Under the pieces are notes generated by a model. It saw nothing but the letters and a program-made list of their open reading frames with translations. It had not been told where the DNA came from and made no database searches. 64,000 bases of DNA, from assembly GCA_013044385.1 (NCBI GenBank), contig JABEUN010000047.1:1-64000 (forward strand). Direction: 5' to 3'. This stretch comes from Acidimicrobiaceae bacterium. Lineage in GTDB: Bacteria; Actinomycetota; Acidimicrobiia; Acidimicrobiales; Acidimicrobiaceae. Each line of letters opens with the position of its first letter. Position 1 is the stretch's first letter. The position numbers and the translations under genes were made by a program. Below, piece after piece: positions 54,918-63,532 of this stretch.

Positions 54918-55802
54918 GTGGGCACCATAAAGGTTGCCTGGGACAGGATCATGTACGGTTCCGCCGAGGACCAGTTCGTAGACCTGTACACGCCGGTTCC
55001 CGAGCATCCGACTGAGATGATAGACCTAGACAAGCCTCTTCGACCCAGGATAAGGCGTGTTGGTGACATTGCGGTCTACAACTTAGGTGCCGTAGCATCT
55101 TGGCGTCGTCCCAGAACAGCCGTGCTTTTTATCCATGGTGGATACTGGCGTGCCCAGCATGATCTCTCTCTCATGGAAGAACTCGTCCATGATCTTTTGG
55201 ATTCTGGGTTAGAGGTGGCAAATGTCGAATATAGAAGGGTTGGCAGTGGAGGGGGATGGCCAGACACCTTCTTCGATTTGGCCGCAGCGATGGATGCCCT
55301 CTATCAAGCCGGTGTTCGAAGGATAATAACAGTTGGGCATTCAGCAGGCGGTCAACTTGCCCTCTGGTTGGCAGCAGTCTCCGAGCGGTCAACAATTGGT
55401 CCCGAGGCAGAGTTGCATTCGTCGGTTCAGGTTTCTGCAGCCGTGTCCTTAGCTGGACTGAACGATCTTAGGTTGGGTTGGGAACTGGACTTATCTGCCG
55501 GTGCCGTTCAGAATTTCATTGGTGGTACTCCGACTGAGTTTCCCGACCGCTACTCGTGGGTGTCGCCAATTGAACTGATCCCGATGGCTATTCCGATCCT
55601 CCTTGTGCATGGGCGTATGGACGCCAACGTACCTATCGAAATGACGCTGTCCTACGCCGCTGCGGGCAGGGCCATAGGGGACTCTGTCGACCTGCTGGAG
55701 ATGGACGATGAGGACCATTTTGACGTCATCAGATCCTCCTCTCGTTCATGGAGTTTGGCGAGAACCTGGATCATCTCTAGGTACTCTCAACTCGCTGATT
55801 GA
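54918..55802 (+). CDS. alpha/beta hydrolase (kynurenine-formamidase/BD-FAE-like)
   Basis: About 294 residues. The oxyanion motif HGGYWRAQHD, nucleophile GHSAGGQLALW, acid in HGRMDANVP and His in DDEDHFDVI give a complete catalytic triad. The HGGYW and HSAGG pattern matches the formamidase/esterase group. GTG at 54918 is chosen because a GGGGGGG run lies seven bases upstream. Converges on the membrane protein gene. Confidence 0.85.
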   Translation: MGTIKVAWDRIMYGSAEDQFVDLYTPVPEHPTEMIDLDKPLRPRIRRVGDIAVYNLGAVASWRRPRTAVLFIHGGYWRAQHDLSLMEELVHDLLDSGLEVANVEYRRVGSGGGWPDTFFDLAAAMDALYQAGVRRIITVGHSAGGQLALWLAAVSERSTIGPEAELHSSVQVSAAVSLAGLNDLRLGWELDLSAGAVQNFIGGTPTEFPDRYSWVSPIELIPMAIPILLVHGRMDANVPIEMTLSYAAAGRAIGDSVDLLEMDDEDHFDVIRSSSRSWSLARTWIISRYSQLAD

Positions 55803-55811
55803 GTTCATCTT

Positions 55812-56474
55812 CTAGTTCAGGATGTTGATCGCTCGGGCTGCCACGATTGAAACTGTTAGAAGCGAGACGAGCGATTCAGCTGCCATGAGGAGTTTGGCGA
55901 TGGCGGTGAGCGGAAGTGTGTCAGTAGGACTGAATGCGGTGGCGTTCGTGAGAGATAGGTACAAGTAGTCGATTATCGATGGCGTCCAGTCAGTATCTGC
56001 TAATCCCGATTGGGTCATCTGGGCGAAAAGGAAGTCAGGATATCGTTCCGTGTTCGCCAATCTGGCCAATGGACCACCTTTGTCGGCCTCCCAGAACCAA
56101 AGGCCATAAACTAGGACGTTCGTGAGCCAGATCTCGACGGCGGCGAAGAAGAGCTGTGCTCCACTGCCTTTGTAGCCCTTGAGAAGTAGGCTGGTAAGAA
56201 GTCCGACGGAGACGATGTTTCCAATACTTACTAGACCGATAAGGCCGATGGAGACGTAGCGAGCCAGCTGGGTCCTCCTCATCCTCCTCGGTGAGGTGAC
56301 GGCCAGGAGTACCACTAGCACCGCTTCCAGACTCGGCAGGATCCAGCCGGGTCCGATTGTAAGCGTGGCTGGGAGCGTGATATACAAAGTCAACGCGATC
56401 AGAGTGACGCCGACAGCTGGAAGTCGGGGATCGTTGAAGAAGTGCAAGACCTCGTCTGCAGGGTTTTTGTTCAC
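55812..56474 (-). CDS. membrane protein with channel-like segment (DUF1345-like)
   Basis: 220 residues with about six membrane helices. The loop DYLYLSLTNATAFSPTDTLPLT between the last helices resembles the pore-like segment of DUF1345 and related putative ion channels. Substrate unknown. GTG 56474 is preferred because TACTTT lies seven bases upstream; a TTG at 56483 is also in frame. Confidence 0.78.
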   Translation of the reverse strand: MNKNPADEVLHFFNDPRLPAVGVTLIALTLYITLPATLTIGPGWILPSLEAVLVVLLAVTSPRRMRRTQLARYVSIGLIGLVSIGNIVSVGLLTSLLLKGYKGSGAQLFFAAVEIWLTNVLVYGLWFWEADKGGPLARLANTERYPDFLFAQMTQSGLADTDWTPSIIDYLYLSLTNATAFSPTDTLPLTAIAKLLMAAESLVSLLTVSIVAARAINILN

Positions 56475-56554
56475 TTGTACCAAAGTAGCTGAGTACTTGT
56501 CTTGTTGGACGACAGCATTGGTGAGCTATTCGGGCCAGCTGTAGTATTGATCCA

Positions 56555-57133
56555 GTGAGATCGGCAATAAATTCGGCGTTGGCTACGAGACTCAGACCAA
56601 GCGAGAACCCGGAGTACTTCTTTGCAAGGCTCCGTGAACTGAAAGCAGCACTTTATTTGGCGGTGCTTCTTTATTCGCTCGGGTTTGTAGCGCTCGGGCT
56701 TGCTATATTTCATGTATCGGTTGACGCAGGCTCGGTGGTGCTCGCCGTGGCGGTGCTCGCTGGCGTACTGACAATGGGGAGAGCCCTCCGGCTAAGACAC
56801 TCAAAGGCGACCAAGCTGGATGCGTGCGATACGTTGCCGGAGACCGGTTGTGCCAACGGGTGCGAGGTGGGGAGTTCTTGTGCTGATCGGCTGGAGCAGG
56901 AGTTGTTGACCCGTGCGGCTGAGTACGATGGGAAGAGACTCGCCGCAATTCTCGCTTCTGGAGCTCTGATTCAACTAGTACTCTTTGCCATCTGGCCTGC
57001 AGTGGCGACAGTGGCACTATTTGCCAGCAGTTCAGATTGGGGATTCGGAATTACTTCAGCTGCAGCTTTTTGGCTTGGTTTCGCAACCTTGGTCTGGGTA
57101 AGGGGTACAGCTGGGCGGCTGGCTTTTTCGTAG
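56555..57133 (+). CDS. four-helix membrane protein with Cys-rich loop
   Basis: 192 residues. Two N-terminal helices, then a cytoplasmic loop LDACDTLPETGCANGCEVGSS with four cysteines spaced 6, 3 and 5 apart, then two more helices. The loop could bind a metal or form a redox site. No family recognised. GTG start with TAGTAT seven bases upstream. It lies between the DUF1345-like gene and a CDF metal exporter. Confidence 0.65.
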   Translation: MRSAINSALATRLRPSENPEYFFARLRELKAALYLAVLLYSLGFVALGLAIFHVSVDAGSVVLAVAVLAGVLTMGRALRLRHSKATKLDACDTLPETGCANGCEVGSSCADRLEQELLTRAAEYDGKRLAAILASGALIQLVLFAIWPAVATVALFASSSDWGFGITSAAAFWLGFATLVWVRGTAGRLAFS

Positions 57134-57178
57134 CGGCTGCCTCGGATAAAGCTTGTATAAATAGAGGGACCCCTCTGA

Positions 57179-58108
57179 TTATCCTTTCAGAGAGTGCTCT
57201 GGTGTCTCGCACGGATGGCATTCTGTCTCAAGGGTGGCGTGCTCGATTCCAAAGCGTGACGAGAGCAGCTCCTTGATCCGATCCACCTTCTCCTGAGCGC
57301 TGTGAAGGTCGGTTGATTCGCCGAACACTAAGTGGGCCGAGAGTGCCGGAATCTCCGAGCCGAGACTCCAAATATGAAGGTGATGAACTGCGGAAATATC
57401 GCTCTGTTCCAAGATCATCTCCGTAACCGATTGCGGATTGACACTACGGGGGGTGGCTTCCAGCAGTACCTCAGCTGTCCTTGTGATGAGGTTCCACGTT
57501 GCTGCGACAATCAAGACAGAGACGAGTATTGCAGCTATCGGGTCGGTACGGTCAAAGCCAGTCAGTTGAGTTACCAGTCCAGCGAACACCGTGACGATCC
57601 AAGATACCGAGTCAGCCATAAAGTGGTACATGTTTGCCCGTATCGCAAGGCCCTTGCCCCCCGAGCGTTGGACTATTGCTGCTGCCGCCAAGGAAACAAT
57701 GCCTCCCAGTACGGCTACCACGCTTACGGCAGATCCGTCTGAGGCGGTCGGATGCTGCAGATGCCCAATAGCCTCCCAAAGGATCCACATCGTCGTTGCG
57801 ATCAGGATCATTCCATTTATGAGTGCGGCAAGCACCTCAAGGCGTGCGAAGCCGTAGCTGTGCCTCAATGATGCTGGCCTGAGCGAGATCGCTAAAGCGG
57901 CAATACTGAAACCGATGCCTGCGGCATCTGTCAGCTGGTGGGTGGCTGCAGCGATCAGCACCAGTGAGTGATACCTGGCTCCCGCGATGACCAGCACGAC
58001 AATAAGTAGCACATTCAAGCCGAGGACCAGTATGAGTGGTCTGATCTGATTCGCGTTAGTCGGAGTGATCGTGTGGGAGTGCGAATGGTGACCGCTGCCG
58101 CTCTTCAT
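57179..58108 (-). CDS. cation diffusion facilitator (CzcD/ZitB-like)
   Basis: 309 residues, six membrane helices plus a C-terminal cytoplasmic metal domain. A His-rich N-terminus (HHSHSH), the AAATHQLTDAAGIGFSIAALAIS helix with D in the HxxxD metal site, MYHFMADSVSWIVTVFAG (second HxxxD), and C-terminal HHLHIWSLG. Exports zinc or similar divalent metals against protons. ATG at 58108 has TATACT exactly six bases upstream (leaderless) and sits right before the His-rich segment; a TTG at 58189 is unlikely. Confidence 0.92.
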   Translation of the reverse strand: MKSGSGHHSHSHTITPTNANQIRPLILVLGLNVLLIVVLVIAGARYHSLVLIAAATHQLTDAAGIGFSIAALAISLRPASLRHSYGFARLEVLAALINGMILIATTMWILWEAIGHLQHPTASDGSAVSVVAVLGGIVSLAAAAIVQRSGGKGLAIRANMYHFMADSVSWIVTVFAGLVTQLTGFDRTDPIAAILVSVLIVAATWNLITRTAEVLLEATPRSVNPQSVTEMILEQSDISAVHHLHIWSLGSEIPALSAHLVFGESTDLHSAQEKVDRIKELLSSRFGIEHATLETECHPCETPEHSLKG

Positions 58109-58182
58109 GGTCCAAGTATAGTTGCAGCTCGTTTCCAGATAAATGTTGACTAGAGTGGTCGACAATAAGCGGCCGACAGGTA

Positions 58183-58217
58183 TTGACAATTAGGAGTGAC
58201 TTTTGTTAAAAGTCACT
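58183..58217 (+). promoter_or_regulatory. peroxiredoxin promoter with palindromic operator
   Basis: TTGACA (58183-58188) and, 17 bases on, TTAAAA (58206-58211) form a promoter. A perfect palindrome with 10-base arms AGTGACTTTT and AAAAGTCACT around GTT (58195-58217) covers the -10 and start region, the usual place for a repressor. The regulator is unknown. Confidence 0.65.
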
Positions 58218-58239
58218 TTCACTTTCCAAGGAGAAGAAG

Positions 58240-58875
58240 ATGGCACTTCAATTGGGTGATACGGCACCAGATTTCGAGACGGACACCACCACTGGCCCGA
58301 TCAAGTTTCACGATTGGATAGGTGACAGTTGGGCGATCCTATTCTCCCATCCCAAGGACTTCACGCCTGTTTGCACAACCGAACTAGGTGAAGTGGCACG
58401 ATTGAGCGGCGAGTTTGCCAAGCGCAACACGAAAGTCATTGGCCTCAGCGTCGATGATGTTAGGTCCCATCTCGAATGGGAGAAGGACATTTCAGACACA
58501 CAGGGGCAGAATGTCAACTTTCCCATGATCGCTGATCCTGACAAAAAGGTTGCGGACTTGTACGGCATGATCCACCCAAATGCGTCGAATACCTTCACTG
58601 TGAGATCCGTGTTCGTCATCGACCCCGCCAAGAAGGTCCGGCTGACAATTACCTACCCAGCTTCGACGGGCCGCAATTTCAAAGAGATTCTTAGGGTCGT
58701 GGATTCGCTGCAATTGACCGACGAATACATGGTATCTACGCCGGTCAACTGGACAGATGGTGACGATGTGATCATTGCGCCATCGCTTTCTGACGATGAG
58801 GCGACGGCTAAATTCCCCAAGGGATATCGGAAGCTGAAGTCCTATTTGAGGCTGACGCCACAACCAAATAGGTAG
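58240..58875 (+). CDS. 1-Cys peroxiredoxin (Prx6 type)
   Basis: 211 residues. The active site HPKDFTPVCTTELG has the peroxidatic Cys45 and Thr42; the C-terminal extension after the Prx core (about 170-211) and absence of a resolving cysteine place it in the Prx6/1-Cys group that reduces peroxides using outside thiols. RBS AAGGAG precedes the ATG. Expression is probably controlled through the palindrome just upstream. Confidence 0.94.
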   Translation: MALQLGDTAPDFETDTTTGPIKFHDWIGDSWAILFSHPKDFTPVCTTELGEVARLSGEFAKRNTKVIGLSVDDVRSHLEWEKDISDTQGQNVNFPMIADPDKKVADLYGMIHPNASNTFTVRSVFVIDPAKKVRLTITYPASTGRNFKEILRVVDSLQLTDEYMVSTPVNWTDGDDVIIAPSLSDDEATAKFPKGYRKLKSYLRLTPQPNR

Positions 58876-58895
58876 TCGGAACTATTGAATGATGG

Positions 58896-58928
58896 GCGGT
58901 CCCGGACATTAGTCGATGGCCGGGCCGC
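58896..58928. terminator. possible bidirectional terminator
   Basis: Stem GCGG-T-CCCGG/CCGGG-CCGC with a one-base bulge and a 14-base loop between the convergent peroxiredoxin and acyl-CoA synthetase genes. No T-run follows on either strand. Confidence 0.45.
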
Positions 58929-58966
58929 ACCTATTGAGTCCAAGGCGTTCTCACCTTTTGGCGCAG

Positions 58967-60709
58967 CTAGGCCTTGTTGACTTCAATGTCAATCACTTCG
59001 TCTCTAAGTTGTCGCTTAAGAATTTTGCCTGCGGCGTTGCGTGGAAGTTCGTCATCTCTGAAGTAGACGTACTTCGGTACCTTGAAGTTGGCTAGCCTCT
59101 CGGCCACGTGGGACCTGACTTCGTCCTCACTCAGCTCGAATCCCGCTCTCCGTTGGACGATCGCGCAGACTTCCTCGCCTAGGACTAGATCAGGAATGCC
59201 TATAACCGCCACATCAGCGACTGCGGGGTTTTCAAATATTGCGGACTCGATTTCGACCGAATAGATATTCTCACCACCGCGTATCAACATATCTTTCGCC
59301 CGGTCGACTATGTGGATGAAGCCTTCTTCGTCGATGAAGGCGATGTCACCGGTGTGGAGCCAACCTTCGGAAAAAGTTGATGCAGTCGCCTCAGGCTTGT
59401 TCCAGTATCCCCGAACGACATTTGCGCCCTTCATCCACAGTTCACCTGGCATATTCACCGGAAGTTCAGACCCGAGAGCGTCGACGACTTTCGCTTCAGA
59501 GATGGGAACTGGCGGCCCGGCCGAATCTGGCTTGCGAACGTAGTCGTCGCCGACGTTCATGGTGGCAATTGCACAGGTCTCGGTCATGCCATATCCATTG
59601 GAGGGGCTGCCGGTGGGGAAGTGTTGCTTGATCCTACGTACGAGTTCTGGGGCAGAGGGAGCGCCTCCGTATCCAATGTTCTCGACCGACGTGGTGTCCC
59701 TCTTGTCGAAGTCCGGAGAGTTTAGGACCTGCCACACCATGGCCGGAACTCCCCCGAAACTAGTTATCGACTCTCGCTCTATCAGTTCCAGAGCGCGTTC
59801 TGGATTCCAGCGATACATCATCACGAGCTTCGCTCCCGCGACCATGTTTGGGATCATTACTGCGAAACAACCCGTTGCGTGGAACAGCGGAACAGAGAGG
59901 AGGTACGCCTTCTGCGCAGGTGAAGACTCTGGAAGCGTGAGTCCCTTGGCCTCTGCTCGTTCTTTTGCAAGCATCCCTGCCCTGGTTGCGACGAAGAATG
60001 CGTTGATCAAGTTGGAGCCCAGATTCCGGTGAGTGGCCACAGCACCTTTGGGTTTTCCGGTGGTTCCGGAGGTATAAAAAATCGTAACATCGTCGTCTGA
60101 GTCGACCTCGACTGCGGGCATTACGGCGTCTAGATCACCAACTAGTGACCCGAATTCGAAGTGGTCGATTCCGGATGGGATCTGATCTACCACCCGTGTG
60201 GGCGTGCGTGTGTGAATGACCGTGAAGTTCACCTGGTTGAACAGTTCCTCCATGTGCGGTAGCAGGCGTTCGGTGCGCTCATCGTCGAGGACAAGTACCT
60301 TTGCTCCGGAGTCCGATACACCGTATTCAAGTTCTGGTCCGGTCCACCATGCGTTCAATGGAACTGCTATTGCACCCAATGCAACCGTAGCCCAGAATGT
60401 GATGACCCAGTCTGGGTAGTTCCTCATAGCGATTACGACACGGTCGCCCTTGCCTACCCCCATCCCCTGGAGAGCCGAAGCGAAAGAAGCTACTCGCTGG
60501 TAGTGCTCCTGAAAGGTCAGTCGCTCATCCTCGAATACCAGAAACGTTCGGTCTCCGTATCCCTTTGACCCCTCTAGCAGGTCGATCAAATTATTTGGCG
60601 CCTTGACCCAGCACCTCGTCGGAATGCCACGGATGTCCCTGATCTCCACCGCAAATGGTGAATCTGCGGCGGTGAGGATACGTGTTGCTTCAGCCACGGT
60701 CATTGTCAT
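58967..60709 (-). CDS. AMP-forming acyl-CoA synthetase (FadD-like)
   Basis: 580 residues. Adenylation motif YTSGTTGKPKGAVATH, GYGMTETCA, the GDIAFIDEEGFIHIVDRAKDMLIRGG hinge region and C-terminal Lys in NAAGKILKRQL. Activates a carboxylic acid to its CoA thioester; chain length is not evident. The ATG pair at 60709/60703 follows GGGAG. Divergent from the LLM gene. Confidence 0.93.
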   Translation of the reverse strand: MTMTVAEATRILTAADSPFAVEIRDIRGIPTRCWVKAPNNLIDLLEGSKGYGDRTFLVFEDERLTFQEHYQRVASFASALQGMGVGKGDRVVIAMRNYPDWVITFWATVALGAIAVPLNAWWTGPELEYGVSDSGAKVLVLDDERTERLLPHMEELFNQVNFTVIHTRTPTRVVDQIPSGIDHFEFGSLVGDLDAVMPAVEVDSDDDVTIFYTSGTTGKPKGAVATHRNLGSNLINAFFVATRAGMLAKERAEAKGLTLPESSPAQKAYLLSVPLFHATGCFAVMIPNMVAGAKLVMMYRWNPERALELIERESITSFGGVPAMVWQVLNSPDFDKRDTTSVENIGYGGAPSAPELVRRIKQHFPTGSPSNGYGMTETCAIATMNVGDDYVRKPDSAGPPVPISEAKVVDALGSELPVNMPGELWMKGANVVRGYWNKPEATASTFSEGWLHTGDIAFIDEEGFIHIVDRAKDMLIRGGENIYSVEIESAIFENPAVADVAVIGIPDLVLGEEVCAIVQRRAGFELSEDEVRSHVAERLANFKVPKYVYFRDDELPRNAAGKILKRQLRDEVIDIEVNKA

Positions 60710-60863
60710 CTCCCTAGGTTACAAAACTTCCGAGCTGGCTGGGGCGCGCTTCGATCCGCGGATTTCGGTTCAAGTAGCGCAGCTGTACATAATCAGTTGG
60801 TCATTTGAGGATAGATTTGGAGCGGAAGTAAAGGGTTTCCGTAGTTTGGAGAAGGTGCCAACA

Positions 60864-61892
60864 ATGAAGCTGAGCATGCAATTGAACTACGCAGGAAGCT
60901 TTCTCGATGTAGTCGGTCAAGTTCAGGCGTATGAAGCAGCTGGTCTCGATGTCGTCTGGGTGGCCGAGGCGTACGGATTCGACTCGGTATCTTTGATGGG
61001 ATTTCTTGCCGCAAAGACCAATTCCGTTCTGATCGGATCTGCAATCCTCCCCATCTACACAAGAACGCCAGCGCTTTTGGCGCAAACAGCTGCTGGCTTA
61101 GATGAGGTCTCGTCAGGACGTGCCATTCTGGGCCTAGGTGCGTCGGGCCCACAGGTCATAGAGGGCTGGCACGGTGTCGCTTACGATCGGCCACTACAAA
61201 GGACAAGAGAGATAATTTCGATCTGCCGCCGAGTATGGCTAAAGGAGAGATTGACGAATTCGGGGATTTACGAGATACCGCTACCCCCAGAGGAGGGAAC
61301 GGGTCTCGGCAAACCACTCAAGATGATTACAAATCCGCGAAGGGCGACAATTCCTATCTTTGTCGCATCGCTTGGACCAAAGAACGTGGAGATGACAGCC
61401 GAACTTGCCGATGGCTGGCTGCCAATCTTCTTCGTCCCCTCAAGGGCGCATGAGGTCTGGGGTACTTCACTAGCAGCTGGAATGGCTCGAAGAGATCCCG
61501 GACTCGGACGATTGGACATAGTTGCCGGTGGACTACTCGCCATTGGAGACGATGTGGACCACCTACTCGATCTCGGACGCGCCTCGATGGCGCTCTACAT
61601 AGGAGGCATGGGAGCCAAGGGGCGTAACTTCTACAACGATCTCGCCAAGCGATACGGCTACGAGAAGGAGGCAGATCGGATCCAGGATCTCTATCTGGAA
61701 GGTAAGAAGAAGGAGGCAATGGCTGAGGTCCCCATCGACTTTCTTCGCCAGACCTCGCTAATTGGTTCAAAAGAGTATGTGAGGGACAGGATCGCTGAGT
61801 TCGAAGCGGCCGGAGTGACAATGCTCTCAGTTATTCCGGTAGGCGATGATCCGATGGGCTCGTTCAGGACTGTCCGGGATCTGACGGCCTGA
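60864..61892 (+). CDS. LLM-class F420-dependent oxidoreductase
   Basis: 342 residues of the luciferase-like monooxygenase fold, close to F420-dependent family members: MKLSMQLNYAGSFLDVVGQVQAYEAAGLDVVWVAEAYGFD start region and the repeated barrel blocks (LGLGASGPQVIEGWHG, PIFVASLGPKNVEMTAELADGW). Uses F420 or FMN; substrate unknown, possibly lipid or cofactor metabolism. ATG 60864 has GGAGAAGG upstream, while a reading from 60603 overlaps the divergent gene. The carotenoid-type pair follows 8 bases downstream. Confidence 0.9.
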   Translation: MKLSMQLNYAGSFLDVVGQVQAYEAAGLDVVWVAEAYGFDSVSLMGFLAAKTNSVLIGSAILPIYTRTPALLAQTAAGLDEVSSGRAILGLGASGPQVIEGWHGVAYDRPLQRTREIISICRRVWLKERLTNSGIYEIPLPPEEGTGLGKPLKMITNPRRATIPIFVASLGPKNVEMTAELADGWLPIFFVPSRAHEVWGTSLAAGMARRDPGLGRLDIVAGGLLAIGDDVDHLLDLGRASMALYIGGMGAKGRNFYNDLAKRYGYEKEADRIQDLYLEGKKKEAMAEVPIDFLRQTSLIGSKEYVRDRIAEFEAAGVTMLSVIPVGDDPMGSFRTVRDLTA

Positions 61893-61900
61893 GCCAAGTC

Positions 61901-63037
61901 ATGTGGCCGTCCCTCCTGACCGATCTGATCGGCTTGGTGGCGTTGGTCGTCGGTTCTTGGCGCATCATCAGCGGAAGCGGTTCTCTGGGCGACTCACCTG
62001 TATCTTCGGGACGGATTGAGGATATACGTGTGGTGATTCCCGCACGAGATGAAGCTGAAAATTTGTCGAGGCTGCTCACGTCCCTATACGAGGACGGTTC
62101 AGTGACTGGACCTTCGATTATTGTCGTCGATGATGGCTCAACGGATGCAACGTCCGCTGTGGCTCACTTGTTCGGCTGCAAGGTAATTGATGCTCCCGAG
62201 CCGGAGGATACGTCGAACGGTAAGTCGTCCGCTCTCGCTTCGATCCGGTCCGTGCTGCTGGAAGGGCCAGACAGTGGCCGAATTACCTTTGTCGATGCCG
62301 ACGTCACATTCGGTGTTGGTTCTCTCAAGCGGCTGTACCAGAGGTCGCTGGATCTTGGCGGACTGGTCAGCGTTCAGCCCTACCACGCAACTGGCGGCTT
62401 TTCGGAGTCGATGGCTATCTTCTTCAATGTCGTTTCACTGGTCGCAACCGGTGCATTCGTCCCCAGATCCAAGGGCGACACGAAGGCTATTTTCGGTCCA
62501 GTGCTGATTTGTGGAATAGGTGATTACAGACGCTCAGGCGGACACTCGGCAGTCGTGGGCGACGTTCTAGATGACGTAGGGCTAGGTCGAGCTTTCAGAG
62601 AATCGGGTCAGCCGACGACACTTTTTGTAGGCCACGGTTCGATTGAATTCAGGATGTATCCGGGAGGGTTTGGCGACCTTGTCTCAGGATTCCGTAAGAA
62701 CATCGCACTTGGCGCCAGAAGCACAAGATCGTGGTGGTCAATCCTTGGATTTCTAGTGGTAATGGGTGCACTCTCCGCCGGCGTGGTGGAACCGCTCAGA
62801 TCCGTATCCACTCATGGTGCGGAGCGGATTTGGGTTACTGTCGTAGCGTATGCCGTATGGGTCGTATTTCTGTGGTTCGTTGCCAGGCGAGTAGGACGCT
62901 TCTCGCTGCTCAGCTACCTGCTGTTCCCGTTTCCGCTGCTGGTGTTCTTGATGGTGTTGGCAATATCTACGGTCGATGTCTTTGGAGGCAAGGTCAAGTG
63001 GAAGGGAAGAACTATCAGGCTGGGGCCGGGAACTTAG
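61901..63037 (+). CDS. CrtQ-like family 2 glycosyltransferase with membrane helices
   Basis: 378 residues. A short N-terminal helix, then GT2 blocks VVIPARDEAENL, VVDDGSTDAT, TFVDADVTF (DxD), and three C-terminal membrane helices. This architecture and the neighbour are those of staphylococcal CrtQ, which glucosylates diaponeurosporenoate; acceptor here is inferred only. Its stop abuts the ATG of the CrtO-like gene, so the two are one translational unit. It may belong to a larger pathway whose carotenoid synthesis genes are elsewhere. Confidence 0.8.
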   Translation: MWPSLLTDLIGLVALVVGSWRIISGSGSLGDSPVSSGRIEDIRVVIPARDEAENLSRLLTSLYEDGSVTGPSIIVVDDGSTDATSAVAHLFGCKVIDAPEPEDTSNGKSSALASIRSVLLEGPDSGRITFVDADVTFGVGSLKRLYQRSLDLGGLVSVQPYHATGGFSESMAIFFNVVSLVATGAFVPRSKGDTKAIFGPVLICGIGDYRRSGGHSAVVGDVLDDVGLGRAFRESGQPTTLFVGHGSIEFRMYPGGFGDLVSGFRKNIALGARSTRSWWSILGFLVVMGALSAGVVEPLRSVSTHGAERIWVTVVAYAVWVVFLWFVARRVGRFSLLSYLLFPFPLLVFLMVLAISTVDVFGGKVKWKGRTIRLGPGT

Positions 63038-63532
63038 ATGGAAATTCGTGTCTCCATTGAAGTTGCCTACCTGGGTATCGATGTAGCTTGGTGGCTTTCT
63101 ACTTCGTATGCGGTGGGACGCGCCTGTAGAAGATTGCGCCCCGAATCGTTTGTGCACCTCACGTGGCTTCTTGGCGAGCGAAAGTTCGAGTCGAGCGGTC
63201 GATTTTACGAGGTTGGACTGAGAATTAAACGTTGGAAGCGGTACCTTCCAGAGGCTGGGGATTTGTTCAAGGGGGGGTTCGACAAGTCGAAGCTTTTGTC
63301 GACTGATATCGAGGACCTTGAGAAATTCGTGGTTGAGACTAAACGCGCCGAAGTAGTTCATTGGTTTTTACTCGTACTTGCCCTAGTACCGGTACTTTTC
63401 GGTCCGTGGTTTTTAAGAGTTGCAGCAATTGTATATTCTGTGGTAGCTAACCTCCCGTGCCTCCTTGCCCAGCGCTATAATCGCCCCAGATTACTCAGGG
63501 TTATCGCGCTCAAGCGATCTCGGTTCCGTTAG
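63038..63532 (+). CDS. CrtO-like glycosyl-carotenoid acyltransferase family protein
   Basis: 164 residues, same length as S. aureus CrtO, with the shared blocks GLRIKRWKRYLPEAGDLF, DIEDLEKFVVETKRAEVVHW and the C-terminal RYNRPRL. Hydrophobic helices at both ends suggest membrane location. In Staphylococcus this enzyme esterifies the glucosyl carotenoid to make staphyloxanthin. Here it directly follows the CrtQ-like gene (no gap), supporting a glycosylate-then-acylate step on a carotenoid or similar lipid. The 3' end overlaps the convergent orn gene by 23 bases. Confidence 0.83.
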   Translation: MEIRVSIEVAYLGIDVAWWLSTSYAVGRACRRLRPESFVHLTWLLGERKFESSGRFYEVGLRIKRWKRYLPEAGDLFKGGFDKSKLLSTDIEDLEKFVVETKRAEVVHWFLLVLALVPVLFGPWFLRVAAIVYSVVANLPCLLAQRYNRPRLLRVIALKRSRFR

